Shown here: one piece after another, positions 1-8,233 of the stretch
How positions within the stretch are numbered: position 1 is the first letter of the stretch
Layout of the letters: every line of letters begins with the position of its first letter
NCBI GenBank assembly: GCA_022828135.1
Contig: JAJEJB010000007.1
Span: 1-62,754, forward strand
Origin: Acidimicrobiia bacterium
GTDB taxonomy: Bacteria > Actinomycetota > Acidimicrobiia > Acidimicrobiales > Aldehydirespiratoraceae
Length of the DNA stretch: 62,754 nucleotides
Direction of reading: 5' to 3'
Made by a program: the position numbers and the translations under genes
The notes under the pieces: generated by a model
What the model was told of the DNA's origin: nothing
Databases searched by the model: none
Seen by the model: the letters and a program-made list of their open reading frames with translations, nothing else

Positions 1-2
1 TG

Positions 3-116
3 CGGCGCAGCACCGACCGCAACACCAAAGCACGCCTCGGGCAGCTCGCACTGGCGATCGCCGCGATCATCACCATCAAACTCACCAAATGGGCCGACCG
101 CTACAACCGCACCTAG
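3..116 (+). CDS. 3' end of an unidentified gene (possibly a DDE transposase)
   Basis: Only the last 37 codons lie in the window, ending at TAG 114-116. The peptide is basic and alanine-rich (it begins RRSTDRNTKARLGQLALAIA and ends KWADRYNRT). This resembles C-terminal tails of some IS-type transposases, but I cannot assign a family from so little. It converges on ftsQ, and it sits where ftsA/ftsZ would often be found downstream of ftsQ. That is consistent with a rearrangement edge, but does not prove one. Confidence 0.3.
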   Translation, partial: RRSTDRNTKARLGQLALAIAAIITIKLTKWADRYNRT

Positions 117-178
117 CCACCTATTTGCGCTCGCTCTTAGAGGCCGAGCGGGTAGGCGCACGATATGGCCCATACGGC

Positions 179-226
179 GAGGCCGCGGCCCGAGCGGCCC
201 GTGAGCGTAGCGAACAAGAGCGGGAG
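179..226 (+). repeat. 48-bp dispersed repeat, copy A
   Basis: This segment matches 16523-16570 in the same orientation with only two mismatches over 48 bases. Both copies contain GTGAGCGNAGCGAAC. Both are preceded, about 40-50 bases upstream, by AGGCCGAGCGG (here near 140). The 5' part can fold (GGCCGC, 7-base loop, GCGGCC). It lies in the short gap between the left partial gene and the 3' end of ftsQ; I see no gene in 117-271. Confidence 0.7.
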
Positions 227-271
227 ACACGGGAGAGAACCGTGATGACGGCCCACCCGGGCTATGTCGGG

Positions 272-1099
272 TCAGGGCTGGCAGGGATGATGGCGGGCCA
301 CGGTGGCGAGGTCGGGCATGGTCACGTCGATCGTGGTGATGCACTCCAGATCAGCGGTCGCAAGCACAGCTCGCAGCGCACTGATCTTGTCGTCGATCAG
401 GACGGGATCGCCCAGTACCGCGGTGGCGCCGCCGATCAGTTCCAGGCCTATCCGGTTCTGGCCCGCTTCGACAGTGACGGTCCGCACCCAGGCGCGTAGA
501 TCGTCAGGCATGGCCGCGACGACGGCGAGCGGCCCGTCGGCGGACGTGTGGATGTCACCGAGTTGCCCGGAGAACGGCACCGACACATGGGGCAGCGCGG
601 CCACCTGGGAGCCGGCGGTCGGATCGGGCCCGTCGGCCTGCGCATCCGCCTCGGCCGGCCTCGGCCCCCAGCCGATCGCGTATCCGTAGGCGTCGATCAG
701 GGCGGTGCGTCCTCCCCTGGCGGGGACCACCGCGGCCGGCACGCGGGGATCCACCGCGATGCGAACCGTGGCCGGCCAGTCCCTCCACACCCGGGCCGAT
801 CTGACCCAGGGCAGCGCGGCGATGGAGCTTTGAGCGTCGTCGACGTCGAGGAACGCCATGGGCATCCCGACCGACAGCTGCGAGCTCTCGACGATCTCGG
901 CCCGGTTGGCCGGGTCGATGCCGGAGACCGCCAGCCGGTCCACGTCCAGCAGCGGTGTGAGGCTGACGCCCCAGGCAGCCGCGGCGGCCAGAATGACGCC
1001 CAGCGCCACCATGAGGATCCGCAGTCGGCGCCGTCCCTCGGCGCGCAGAACGGCAACGCGGCGGGCCTTCATGCGCGGGTCGACGGTCACTGTGCTCAC
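272..1099 (-). CDS. ftsQ: Cell division protein FtsQ
   Basis: FtsQ/DivIB is a bitopic membrane protein that links early and late divisome proteins (FtsB/FtsL, FtsW/FtsI). The 275-residue product has a basic cytoplasmic N terminus and one membrane segment at about residues 28-46. A POTRA-like segment follows (LLDVDRLAVSGIDPANRAEI) and then an extracytoplasmic FtsQ domain (ALPWVRSARVWRDWPATVRI). The GTG start overlaps the murB stop (GTGA), the junction style used through most of the operon, and this decides the start. It is the last gene of the cluster: no ftsA or ftsZ follows in the remaining 271 bases. Confidence 0.9.
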   Translation of the reverse strand: MSTVTVDPRMKARRVAVLRAEGRRRLRILMVALGVILAAAAAWGVSLTPLLDVDRLAVSGIDPANRAEIVESSQLSVGMPMAFLDVDDAQSSIAALPWVRSARVWRDWPATVRIAVDPRVPAAVVPARGGRTALIDAYGYAIGWGPRPAEADAQADGPDPTAGSQVAALPHVSVPFSGQLGDIHTSADGPLAVVAAMPDDLRAWVRTVTVEAGQNRIGLELIGGATAVLGDPVLIDDKISALRAVLATADLECITTIDVTMPDLATVARHHPCQP

Positions 1100-2055
1100 G
1101 GCAGCTCCCAGGGCTCGAAGCCCACGAGGTGGGTCTCCGCCGACAGCTCGATGCCGTGTACGTCTCTGACGCGGCGGCGCACCTCCCGCATGACCTCGAC
1201 TACGTCGGAGGCCTGGCCTTCCTCGTCGGACTGGATGAAGTTGGCGTGCTTCGCCGATACCTCGGCGGTGCCGATTCGCAGGCCCTTCGCGCCCGCGGAC
1301 TCGATGAGTTCGCCGGCCGCCATGTGTTCGGGATTGGTGAAGACCGACCCGGCGTTGCGCCCTCCCGGCTGGTTGGTCCGGCGCCAGTGCACGATCTCGG
1401 TCAGTTCGGATCGGGCCTTCTCCCAATCCCCAGACCTCAACTTCAGCCTTACTGACGCGACGACCTGGTGATCAACGATGACGCTGGTGCGGTATCCGAG
1501 ACGCAGATCAGCCGCGGTGCGGATGGCAGTGTCGCCGCGGTGAAGATCGACGACGACCGCGTCGAGGAGCGACTCGGACATGTCCGAGCCGTGCCCGCCC
1601 GCGTTCATCCTCACCGCTCCACCGATCGTGCCGGGCACCCCCACCGCCCACTCGAAGCCGGTCAGCCCGGCCTCTACCGAGGCGCGGGCGACGACCGGGA
1701 GCAAGGCGCCACCGGAAGCGCGGACGATCGGACCGTCGATCTCGAACCGTGTCAGCCGGGAGCCGAGGGCAATGGCCAGACCGTCGAAGCCGCGGTCGGC
1801 CACCAGCAGGTTGGACCCTCGCCCCACCACCAGCACCGGGACGGGTGGGACGGCTCCCGCGAGGTCGGAGACGATGGCGGCCAGTGCCTCCAGTTCGGCG
1901 AGGTCGTTCACCGTGACGAAGAGGCGGGCCGGTCCGCCTACCCGGTAGGTGGTGCGAGGGGCCAAGCCGTAGTCCTTCTGTAGCGACGGCCCCAAGGCCG
2001 AGGAGGCCAGCCGCCGTTCGAGGTCGGCGAGAGCGTGTCGCACGGCTGCACTCAT
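1096..2055 (-). CDS. murB: UDP-N-acetylenolpyruvoylglucosamine reductase MurB
   Basis: MurB reduces UDP-GlcNAc-enolpyruvate to UDP-MurNAc with NADPH and FAD in the cytoplasm. The 319-residue protein shows an FAD-binding N-terminal half (TYRVGGPARLF, VVGRGSNLLV, GVPGTIGGAVRMNAG). The C-terminal domain contains the catalytic segment NAGSVFTNPE and the terminal glutamate region (SAETHLVG). The ATG overlaps the murC stop by ATGA. A longer in-frame upstream extension would run deep into murC and is not coding. Its place between murC and ftsQ is usual for actinobacterial dcw clusters. Confidence 0.95.
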   Translation of the reverse strand: MSAAVRHALADLERRLASSALGPSLQKDYGLAPRTTYRVGGPARLFVTVNDLAELEALAAIVSDLAGAVPPVPVLVVGRGSNLLVADRGFDGLAIALGSRLTRFEIDGPIVRASGGALLPVVARASVEAGLTGFEWAVGVPGTIGGAVRMNAGGHGSDMSESLLDAVVVDLHRGDTAIRTAADLRLGYRTSVIVDHQVVASVRLKLRSGDWEKARSELTEIVHWRRTNQPGGRNAGSVFTNPEHMAAGELIESAGAKGLRIGTAEVSAKHANFIQSDEEGQASDVVEVMREVRRRVRDVHGIELSAETHLVGFEPWELP

Positions 2056-3446
2056 CCTCCGACCCCCGCCGCCCGGGCCTCTAGGCGCTCGATCACCACA
2101 TCGGGTGTCGAGGTCAGGTCGCCGGCTCCCAGCGTCAGGCACAGATCGCCGGGGCGCAGTCGGGCCTCCAGCCAGTCGGCGACCTCGTCGAGCCTCGGAA
2201 GCCAGGTCACCGACGACCACGGATGTGCGTCGAGCACTGCGTCCAGGACGATCTTCGAGGTCACGCCGGGCCGGGGCGCCTCGCCCGACGGGTAGATCCC
2301 GGTGAGCACGAGATGGTCGGCCCCGACGAAGGAATCGGCGAAGTCTGAGCCGATGGAGGCGACGCGGCTGTACCGGTGGGGCTGGAACACGCACACCACC
2401 CTGCGCCAGTCGCCGGTTCGGGCCGCGGCGAGCGCGGCCGCGACCTCGCTGGGAAGGTGGGCGTAGTCGTCCACGAATGTGATGCCGGCGGCGTCGCCGC
2501 GGAACTCGAAGCGCCGAGCCACTCCACCGAAACGGGCCAGCGCTCGGGCCGCATCGGCAAAGGACGAACCGGCCCTCAGGGCGGCCACGATCGCCGCGGT
2601 TGCATTGAGGGCGTTGTGCAGGCCCGGGGTCGGAAGCGTTACCAGTCCCAGTCTCGTCTCTTCGGACCACAGTTCGAATTCACACGAGGGCATCATGAGC
2701 GAGACGTCCACCATGCGGAAGTCGGCGCCGGGGTGCGTGCCGTACGTCGTCGCGCCGAAGGCGGCACCCAGCCGTGCTGCGCCTGCGTCGTCGGCGCACA
2801 CGATCCGGTGGCGGGCCGAGGCCAGGAACTGCTCGAAGGCCTCGGCCAGCGCAGCCGGCGAGTTCTGGTAGTTCTCGAGGTGGTCGGACTCGACGCTGGT
2901 CACCACGGCCACCTCGGGGTCGAGGGAGAGGAAGGTGTGGTCGTTCTCGTCGGCTTCGACCACGAACCACTCTCCGGAGTCCCACATCGCGCCGGTGCCG
3001 ATCTCGTTGACATCGCCGCCGATGATGAACGACGGGCTGAGACCGGCCTCCACCAGCGCCAGGGCCAGCATCGAACTGGTCGTGGTCTTGCCGTGCGTGC
3101 CCGCCACCGCGATGGTCCGGCGGCTGGAGGCGATGGCGGGCAGGATCTCGCCGCGCCTCACCACCGGCACGCCGCGCTCCAGCGCGGCGCGCACCTCCGG
3201 ATTGCTGTCGCGGATGGCCGAGGAGATGGCTACTAGGGCGGCGTCGCCGAGATTGGCCGGATCGTGGCCGATGGCGATCGGCACACCCTCGGCGCGGAGC
3301 CTGGCCACCACCGGGCCGTCGCGCAGGTCCGATCCTGTCACTTGGTGGCCCATGGACCGCAGCACCGACGCGATGGCGCCCATCCCGGCGCCACCAGCGC
3401 CGATCACATGGATGGAAGTGGGAGTGGAGAGGTCCACCGAGCTCAT
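2052..3446 (-). CDS. murC: UDP-N-acetylmuramate--L-alanine ligase MurC
   Basis: MurC adds the first amino acid, L-alanine, to UDP-MurNAc in an ATP-dependent reaction. In the 464-residue product the N-terminal Rossmann motif IGAGGAGM is at residues 15-22. The P-loop GTHGKTTT is at 116-123, followed by the Mur-ligase central domain (VEADENDHTFL, VTSVESDHLENY) and the C-terminal domain (FVDDYAHLPSEV, FQPHRYSR). The ATG at 3446 overlaps the murG stop. The first residues upstream in the same frame belong to murG sequence and are excluded. Confidence 0.95.
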   Translation of the reverse strand: MSSVDLSTPTSIHVIGAGGAGMGAIASVLRSMGHQVTGSDLRDGPVVARLRAEGVPIAIGHDPANLGDAALVAISSAIRDSNPEVRAALERGVPVVRRGEILPAIASSRRTIAVAGTHGKTTTSSMLALALVEAGLSPSFIIGGDVNEIGTGAMWDSGEWFVVEADENDHTFLSLDPEVAVVTSVESDHLENYQNSPAALAEAFEQFLASARHRIVCADDAGAARLGAAFGATTYGTHPGADFRMVDVSLMMPSCEFELWSEETRLGLVTLPTPGLHNALNATAAIVAALRAGSSFADAARALARFGGVARRFEFRGDAAGITFVDDYAHLPSEVAAALAAARTGDWRRVVCVFQPHRYSRVASIGSDFADSFVGADHLVLTGIYPSGEAPRPGVTSKIVLDAVLDAHPWSSVTWLPRLDEVADWLEARLRPGDLCLTLGAGDLTSTPDVVIERLEARAAGVGG

Positions 3447-4597
3447 CCCGCGACCTCCGAACGATTGGGTAGTCCAGCTCTTGCGCATGCCTCCATCAGG
3501 TCCACCACGGCGCTGGCCGCCTCGGGTCTGGCCAGCGATCGGGCTGCGCCGGCCATCGAGTCGAGGCGGTCCCGATCCTCGAGCAAAGCGTCGACTTCGG
3601 CCACCAGCCGGGTTGCGTCGAGCTCACCATCGCTGACCAGCACGGCACCGCCTGCGGCCTCGAGCCGCCGCGCATTCGCGGTCTGATGGTCGCCGGGCGC
3701 GCCCGGCAGGGGCACCAGCACGGCCGGCATTCCCACCGCCGCCAGTTCGGCGACGGTGGTGGCTCCCGCCCGGCTCACGACCAGGTCGGCGGCGGCATAC
3801 ACCGTTGCCATGTCGTCCTCGTATGCGACCAGGTCGTAGTTGAGGGCTCGCGCCGGCTCCGCGGACATGCGGCCCGACAGGTCCTCGTAGTCGCGGTGCC
3901 CCGCGATGTGGCGTACATGGAGATCACGTCTATCCCGCCAGAGGTCCAGCGCCCCGGCGATCGCCTCGTTGATCGTGCGGGCCCCGAGCGAGCCTCCGAA
4001 GACCACCACCAGCCGGCACTCCTCGTCGACGCCCAAGGCGGCCCGGGCCGCCGACCGTCCCGCCGAGCGGTCCGCTTCCAGAACCTCGGCCCGCACCGGA
4101 TTGCCCGTCCAGGCGGCTCGGCGCAGGTCGGTGTCCTCGAAGGCCGTTGCCGCACCGGCCGCCAGCCGGCTCAACAGCCGGTTGGCCAGGCCGGGTACCG
4201 CGTTCTGCTCCGTGATCACCAGAGGTACACGCAACAAGGCGGCAGCCACTCCGACTGCGACCGACGCGTAGCCGCCCAGCCCCACCACGACGGCAGGCTT
4301 GCGGCGCCTCAGCACGAGCAGCGCCTGGACGAAGGCTCGGGCGAGTTCGGCGGCCGCGGTCGCATTGGCGGCCAGACTCGAGAGGGAGAACCCGCGCCGC
4401 AGCCCCCGTCCGGGCAGCGCGGTGAGAGCGAATCCCGCCTCGGCGACCAGCCGCGTCTCGATGCCGCGGGCGCTGCCGACGAAGTGCACGACGTGCCGCG
4501 GGGCACCCCGGACAGTGATCTCGCGGGCGATGCTGATGCCCGGCAGCACGTGGCCCGCCGTACCGCCGCCGGCTATGAGAGCCCATGTTCCACTCAT
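3443..4597 (-). CDS. murG: Lipid II synthase MurG (UDP-GlcNAc transferase)
   Basis: MurG is the peripheral-membrane GT28 glycosyltransferase that transfers GlcNAc to lipid I. The 384-residue product carries the N-terminal GGGTAGH loop at residues 10-16. The second G-loop is in the segment VFGGSLGARTINEAI, and the UDP-GlcNAc pocket is near VSRAGATTVAELAAVGMPAV with LVPLPGAPGDHQTANA after it. The ATG overlaps the ftsW stop by ATGA. It sits between ftsW and murC as expected. Confidence 0.95.
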   Translation of the reverse strand: MSGTWALIAGGGTAGHVLPGISIAREITVRGAPRHVVHFVGSARGIETRLVAEAGFALTALPGRGLRRGFSLSSLAANATAAAELARAFVQALLVLRRRKPAVVVGLGGYASVAVGVAAALLRVPLVITEQNAVPGLANRLLSRLAAGAATAFEDTDLRRAAWTGNPVRAEVLEADRSAGRSAARAALGVDEECRLVVVFGGSLGARTINEAIAGALDLWRDRRDLHVRHIAGHRDYEDLSGRMSAEPARALNYDLVAYEDDMATVYAAADLVVSRAGATTVAELAAVGMPAVLVPLPGAPGDHQTANARRLEAAGGAVLVSDGELDATRLVAEVDALLEDRDRLDSMAGAARSLARPEAASAVVDLMEACARAGLPNRSEVAG

Positions 4598-5796
4598 CGG
4601 ATCTGTCTCGCCACGTTTAGCAGCACCCCCATCGCGGCCAGTGTTGCCACCAGCGACGTTCCACCGAAGGAGAGCAGGGGCAGGGTGATTCCCACGACGG
4701 GAAAGATGGCGAGCACCGCCCCCATGTTGAGCGCGGCCTGCAGCAATATCCATGCCGTGACCCCCACCGCCAGGAGCATTCCGAACCGGTCCGGGGCCCG
4801 CAGGGCCACACCGAGGCCGGCGGCGGCAATCGCCACGAACAGAACCACCACGAACAGGGAGCCGATCATCCCGAGCTCCTCGCCGATGACGGCAAAAATG
4901 AAGTCGGTATGGGCGTAGGGCAGGAAGCCCCACTTGGCCCGGCCCGCGCCGAGCCCCAGCCCGTCGACGCCACCGGAGGCCATGGCGTGCATCGACTTCA
5001 GTGTCTGGTAGCCGTTGCCGTACGGGTCGGCCCAGGGGTCCAGGAAGCCGAGCATTCGGTCTCTGCGCCAGGGCGAGTAGGCGATGAGCATCGCGGTCAG
5101 CCCCGCCCCGGCCACGGTGGCGGCCAGAAGATGGAGGAACCGGGCGCCGGCGAAGTACAGCATCGTCAGGGCCACCCCGACGATCAGGAGAGTTGTGCCC
5201 AGGTGGGGCTGCAGCATCAACAGCGCGGCTATCCCGCCGGTCAGCATCAGGACGGGCACCAGCGTCGCCCGCGTGTCCTCCATGTGCCGGTCGGGCCGGG
5301 ACAGCAGGTCGGCCACGAAGACCACGAAAGCGATCTTGGCCACCTCCGAGGGCTGGAACACCACGGGACCCACTCCGAGCCAGCGCCGGGCGCCGTTGGC
5401 GCTCAGACCCACGCTGGGTATGGCGGTGAGCGCCAGCAGCAGGACGGACACACCGAGGCCCATGGGCGCGAGCCGCTTCCAATGGTGGTAGTCGATGCGA
5501 AGCAGCACCAGCAGGGCCAGCACGCCCACGCCCAGCCACATGGCCTGGCTCTTGAACAGGGACCAAGCCGAATCGGTACCCGACAGGCTCGGAGCGGCAG
5601 TGGCCGACAGGGCCATCACGAGGCCCAGCAGCACCAGGGAAACGGACGCCAGGAACAGCACCAGGAACAGTCCGGTGCGGCGGCCGATCGGTGGCTTGGG
5701 GCCGCGACCGTCGGGCGGGACTCTGGCGCTGGCGTGACGGGCCCGGGCCTCGACGAGCGCCTGCTGGCGGGCGCGGGTGCGTTCGGTCACGATCAC
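4594..5796 (-). CDS. ftsW: Peptidoglycan glycosyltransferase FtsW (SEDS)
   Basis: FtsW is a polytopic SEDS-family enzyme that polymerises lipid II at the septum together with FtsI. The 400-residue product has about ten hydrophobic segments after a basic, cytoplasmic N terminus. It shows SEDS signatures: GARRWLGVGPVVFQPSEVAK, the large extracytoplasmic-loop segment DPWADPYGNGYQTLKSMHA, and the C-terminal NMGAVLAIFPVVGITLPLLS. The GTG start overlaps the murD stop. The active FtsW and PBP partner genes are both in this operon. Confidence 0.95.
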   Translation of the reverse strand: MIVTERTRARQQALVEARARHASARVPPDGRGPKPPIGRRTGLFLVLFLASVSLVLLGLVMALSATAAPSLSGTDSAWSLFKSQAMWLGVGVLALLVLLRIDYHHWKRLAPMGLGVSVLLLALTAIPSVGLSANGARRWLGVGPVVFQPSEVAKIAFVVFVADLLSRPDRHMEDTRATLVPVLMLTGGIAALLMLQPHLGTTLLIVGVALTMLYFAGARFLHLLAATVAGAGLTAMLIAYSPWRRDRMLGFLDPWADPYGNGYQTLKSMHAMASGGVDGLGLGAGRAKWGFLPYAHTDFIFAVIGEELGMIGSLFVVVLFVAIAAAGLGVALRAPDRFGMLLAVGVTAWILLQAALNMGAVLAIFPVVGITLPLLSFGGTSLVATLAAMGVLLNVARQIR

Positions 5797-7184
5797 TTGG
5801 ACGCAGCCTTGCTGGTTGGCCGGGCACGGGCGTTCACGACGCGGGCGAAGTCCTCGCCTCGCGCCGCGTAGCCGGAGTAGCCGTCGAAGGAGGCGCAGGC
5901 AGGCGACAGAAGCACGGCTGCGCCCGGCTCGGCCGCGGTCGCGGCGAGCTCCACGGCCTCGGTCATGTCTTTGGCCATCAACACCGGTGTGTCGGCCGCA
6001 AAGACCTCGGCCACCTCGCCGGCAGCCTCGCCGAAGGCCACCACGCAGCTCACCCGGTCGGCCGCGTCGCGCAGTTTCTGAAGGTCGAGGCCCTTGTTGC
6101 GGCCGCCGGCGATGAGCACCGCCGCCTCGAAGGAGCGCAGGGCCGCGACGGTGGCGTGGGGAGTCGTGGCCTTGGAGTCGTCGTAGAAGGTCACGCCGTC
6201 GATGGTGGCGACCCGCTGAACCCGGTGGGCCCCAGGCTCGTAGGCGCGCAGCGCCTCGGCCACTCCCCTGGTGGTGGCGCCCACCAGCGTGGCGGTTGCC
6301 GCCGCGGCGAGCGCGTTGGCGATGTCATGGGGCATGGACCGGCGCAGCTCGCCAACGCCCACGATCGGGCCGCCCGGTCCGGTCAGCACGTCGGCGTCGC
6401 GCCACCAGTCCGCCGTACCCTCATCGGTGAACGTCGATGCGGCCCGGTCGTCCCGCAGGTGGCTCATGACGGTGGGGTCCAGCCGGTTGGCGACGGCGGT
6501 CCCGGTGGGAGGCAGGCACTGCCACAGCCGGGCCTTGGCCGCCTCGTACGACGCGACGTCGGAGTGCACGTCGAGATGGTCGGGCGCGAAGTTGAGCCAG
6601 CAGGCGGCGTCCGCCTCGAAGCGGCGGCTGTGGTTGAGACGGAACGATGAGGCCTCGACCACGAACACCTCGACATCGGTGCGCTCGACGGCGCTCACCA
6701 GCGGCAGATCGTTGTTGCCGGCCGCCACCGCGCCCACACCCGAACACTCCAGCGCGGACACGATCATCTCGGTGACCGTGGTCTTGCCGCTGGTTCCGGT
6801 GACCGCCGCGATAGGTCGGGAGTCCCACGCGCCGGCCAGGTCCAACTCGCTGGCGGTAGGCACGCCGCGGCTCCTAGCGGCCGCCAGGACCGGATGGTGC
6901 TCGGGCATGCCCGGCGTGGGGATCACCGCGCCCACCGAGCGGACCAGATCGACGAGGCGCCGACGGTCGGGGGCGACCTCCAGGTCCAACCCGCAAGACG
7001 TGGCGGCCGTCATCACATCTTGGCCTCCACGGTCGTCGAAGACGACGAGGTCGTGGCCTCGCGCCATCAGGGCCCGGGCTACCGCCTGGTTGGCCGCGCC
7101 GAACCCGGCCAGGAGCAGCGATGGCGGCACCTCGAACGGATCGCTGGCCGCGGGCCTGCCCGCTCGGCCTCCGGGCGGCCTCAT
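5793..7184 (-). CDS. murD: UDP-MurNAc-L-alanine--D-glutamate ligase MurD
   Basis: MurD adds D-glutamate to UDP-MurNAc-L-Ala. The 463-residue product has a MurD N-terminal UDP-binding fold (LLLAGFGAANQAVARAL), the P-loop TGTSGKTT at residues 129-136, the central-domain motif LNFAPDHLDVH, and the C-terminal motifs FYDDSKATTPHAT and LIAGGRNKG. The ATG at 7184 overlaps the mraY stop. An in-frame extension further upstream lies within mraY and is not used. Confidence 0.95.
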   Translation of the reverse strand: MRPPGGRAGRPAASDPFEVPPSLLLAGFGAANQAVARALMARGHDLVVFDDRGGQDVMTAATSCGLDLEVAPDRRRLVDLVRSVGAVIPTPGMPEHHPVLAAARSRGVPTASELDLAGAWDSRPIAAVTGTSGKTTVTEMIVSALECSGVGAVAAGNNDLPLVSAVERTDVEVFVVEASSFRLNHSRRFEADAACWLNFAPDHLDVHSDVASYEAAKARLWQCLPPTGTAVANRLDPTVMSHLRDDRAASTFTDEGTADWWRDADVLTGPGGPIVGVGELRRSMPHDIANALAAAATATLVGATTRGVAEALRAYEPGAHRVQRVATIDGVTFYDDSKATTPHATVAALRSFEAAVLIAGGRNKGLDLQKLRDAADRVSCVVAFGEAAGEVAEVFAADTPVLMAKDMTEAVELAATAAEPGAAVLLSPACASFDGYSGYAARGEDFARVVNARARPTSKAASK

Positions 7185-8233
7185 GGTGTGAGCCTCGAGA
7201 TGGAGTCGACTATGCCGGTGTTGACCGCATCGCCGTAGAACAGCCCGAGTCCGAGGCCCGTGCACAGGCCCGACAAGATCCACAGGCGCACGATGACGGT
7301 GGGCTCATGCCAGCCTCTCAGCTCGAAGTGGTGGTGCAGCGGCGCCATGCGGAAGAGGCGCCGGCCGAACCCCCTGAACGAGATGATCTGCAGTATCACC
7401 GACAGGGTCTCGATGACGAACAGGCCACCGATTATGGGCAGCAGCAGCTGGGTGTTGGTGGCCAGGGCCAGGGCGGCCAGGCCGCTGCCCAGCGCCAGCG
7501 AGCCGGTGTCGCCCATGAAGATCCGTGCCGGCGCGGCGTTCCACCACAGGAACCCGATGATGGCGCCCACCATGGCCGCGCTCACCACCGCGAGGTCGAG
7601 GGCATGGGCCACCTGGTAGTCGTCGTAGTGGTCGAACTGCCAGAACCCGATGATCATGAACGCGCCGTAGCCGACCCCGCTGGCTCCCGCGGCCAGACCG
7701 TCGAGCCCGTCAGTCAGGTTCACCGCGTTGGTGGTCGCGATGATGAGGAAGACGGCCCATATCGACCAGCCAAGCCTGCCCAGCTCGAGGCCGGGGCTGT
7801 CGAAGCGGGTGAAGGAGAGAGTGGTGTGGGCCGACGTGAACTCGGTCATGGCCCATGCGAAGCCGATCCCGACGATGAGCAGCCCGACAATCTTGGTCTT
7901 CTTGTTGAGTCCGAGGTTGCGGGCGGCAACGACCTTGATCCAGTCGTCGAGCAGGCCGACGATGCTGCCCGCGATGATGGTGACCATCACGATGATGCCG
8001 GTCCGGGTGTAGATGCCGCCGAACACGTCGCTGACCACGTACCCGGCTGTGGCCGCGAACACGACGGCGATGCCGCCCATCGTCGGCGTGCCCGACTTGA
8101 GCCGATGCTCGGAGGGGCCGTCGTCGCGGATGGGCTGGCCTATTCCGTAACGGACCAGCACCCGAATCAGGATCCAGCAGCCCAGCAGGGAGACGAACAT
8201 TGCGATGCAGCCCGCGATCAGCAGCCGGATCAT
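7181..8233 (-). CDS. mraY: Phospho-MurNAc-pentapeptide transferase MraY
   Basis: MraY makes lipid I from UDP-MurNAc-pentapeptide and undecaprenyl phosphate in the inner membrane. The 350-residue protein has about ten membrane segments. It carries the family motifs RDDGPSEHRLKSGTPTMGG (about residues 36-54), NAVNLTDGLDGLAAG with its catalytic aspartates, and the C-terminal APLHHHFELRGW histidine-rich loop. The start overlaps the murE stop. Its substrate needs MurF, whose gene is missing from this cluster. Confidence 0.97.
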   Translation of the reverse strand: MIRLLIAGCIAMFVSLLGCWILIRVLVRYGIGQPIRDDGPSEHRLKSGTPTMGGIAVVFAATAGYVVSDVFGGIYTRTGIIVMVTIIAGSIVGLLDDWIKVVAARNLGLNKKTKIVGLLIVGIGFAWAMTEFTSAHTTLSFTRFDSPGLELGRLGWSIWAVFLIIATTNAVNLTDGLDGLAAGASGVGYGAFMIIGFWQFDHYDDYQVAHALDLAVVSAAMVGAIIGFLWWNAAPARIFMGDTGSLALGSGLAALALATNTQLLLPIIGGLFVIETLSVILQIISFRGFGRRLFRMAPLHHHFELRGWHEPTVIVRLWILSGLCTGLGLGLFYGDAVNTGIVDSISRLTP

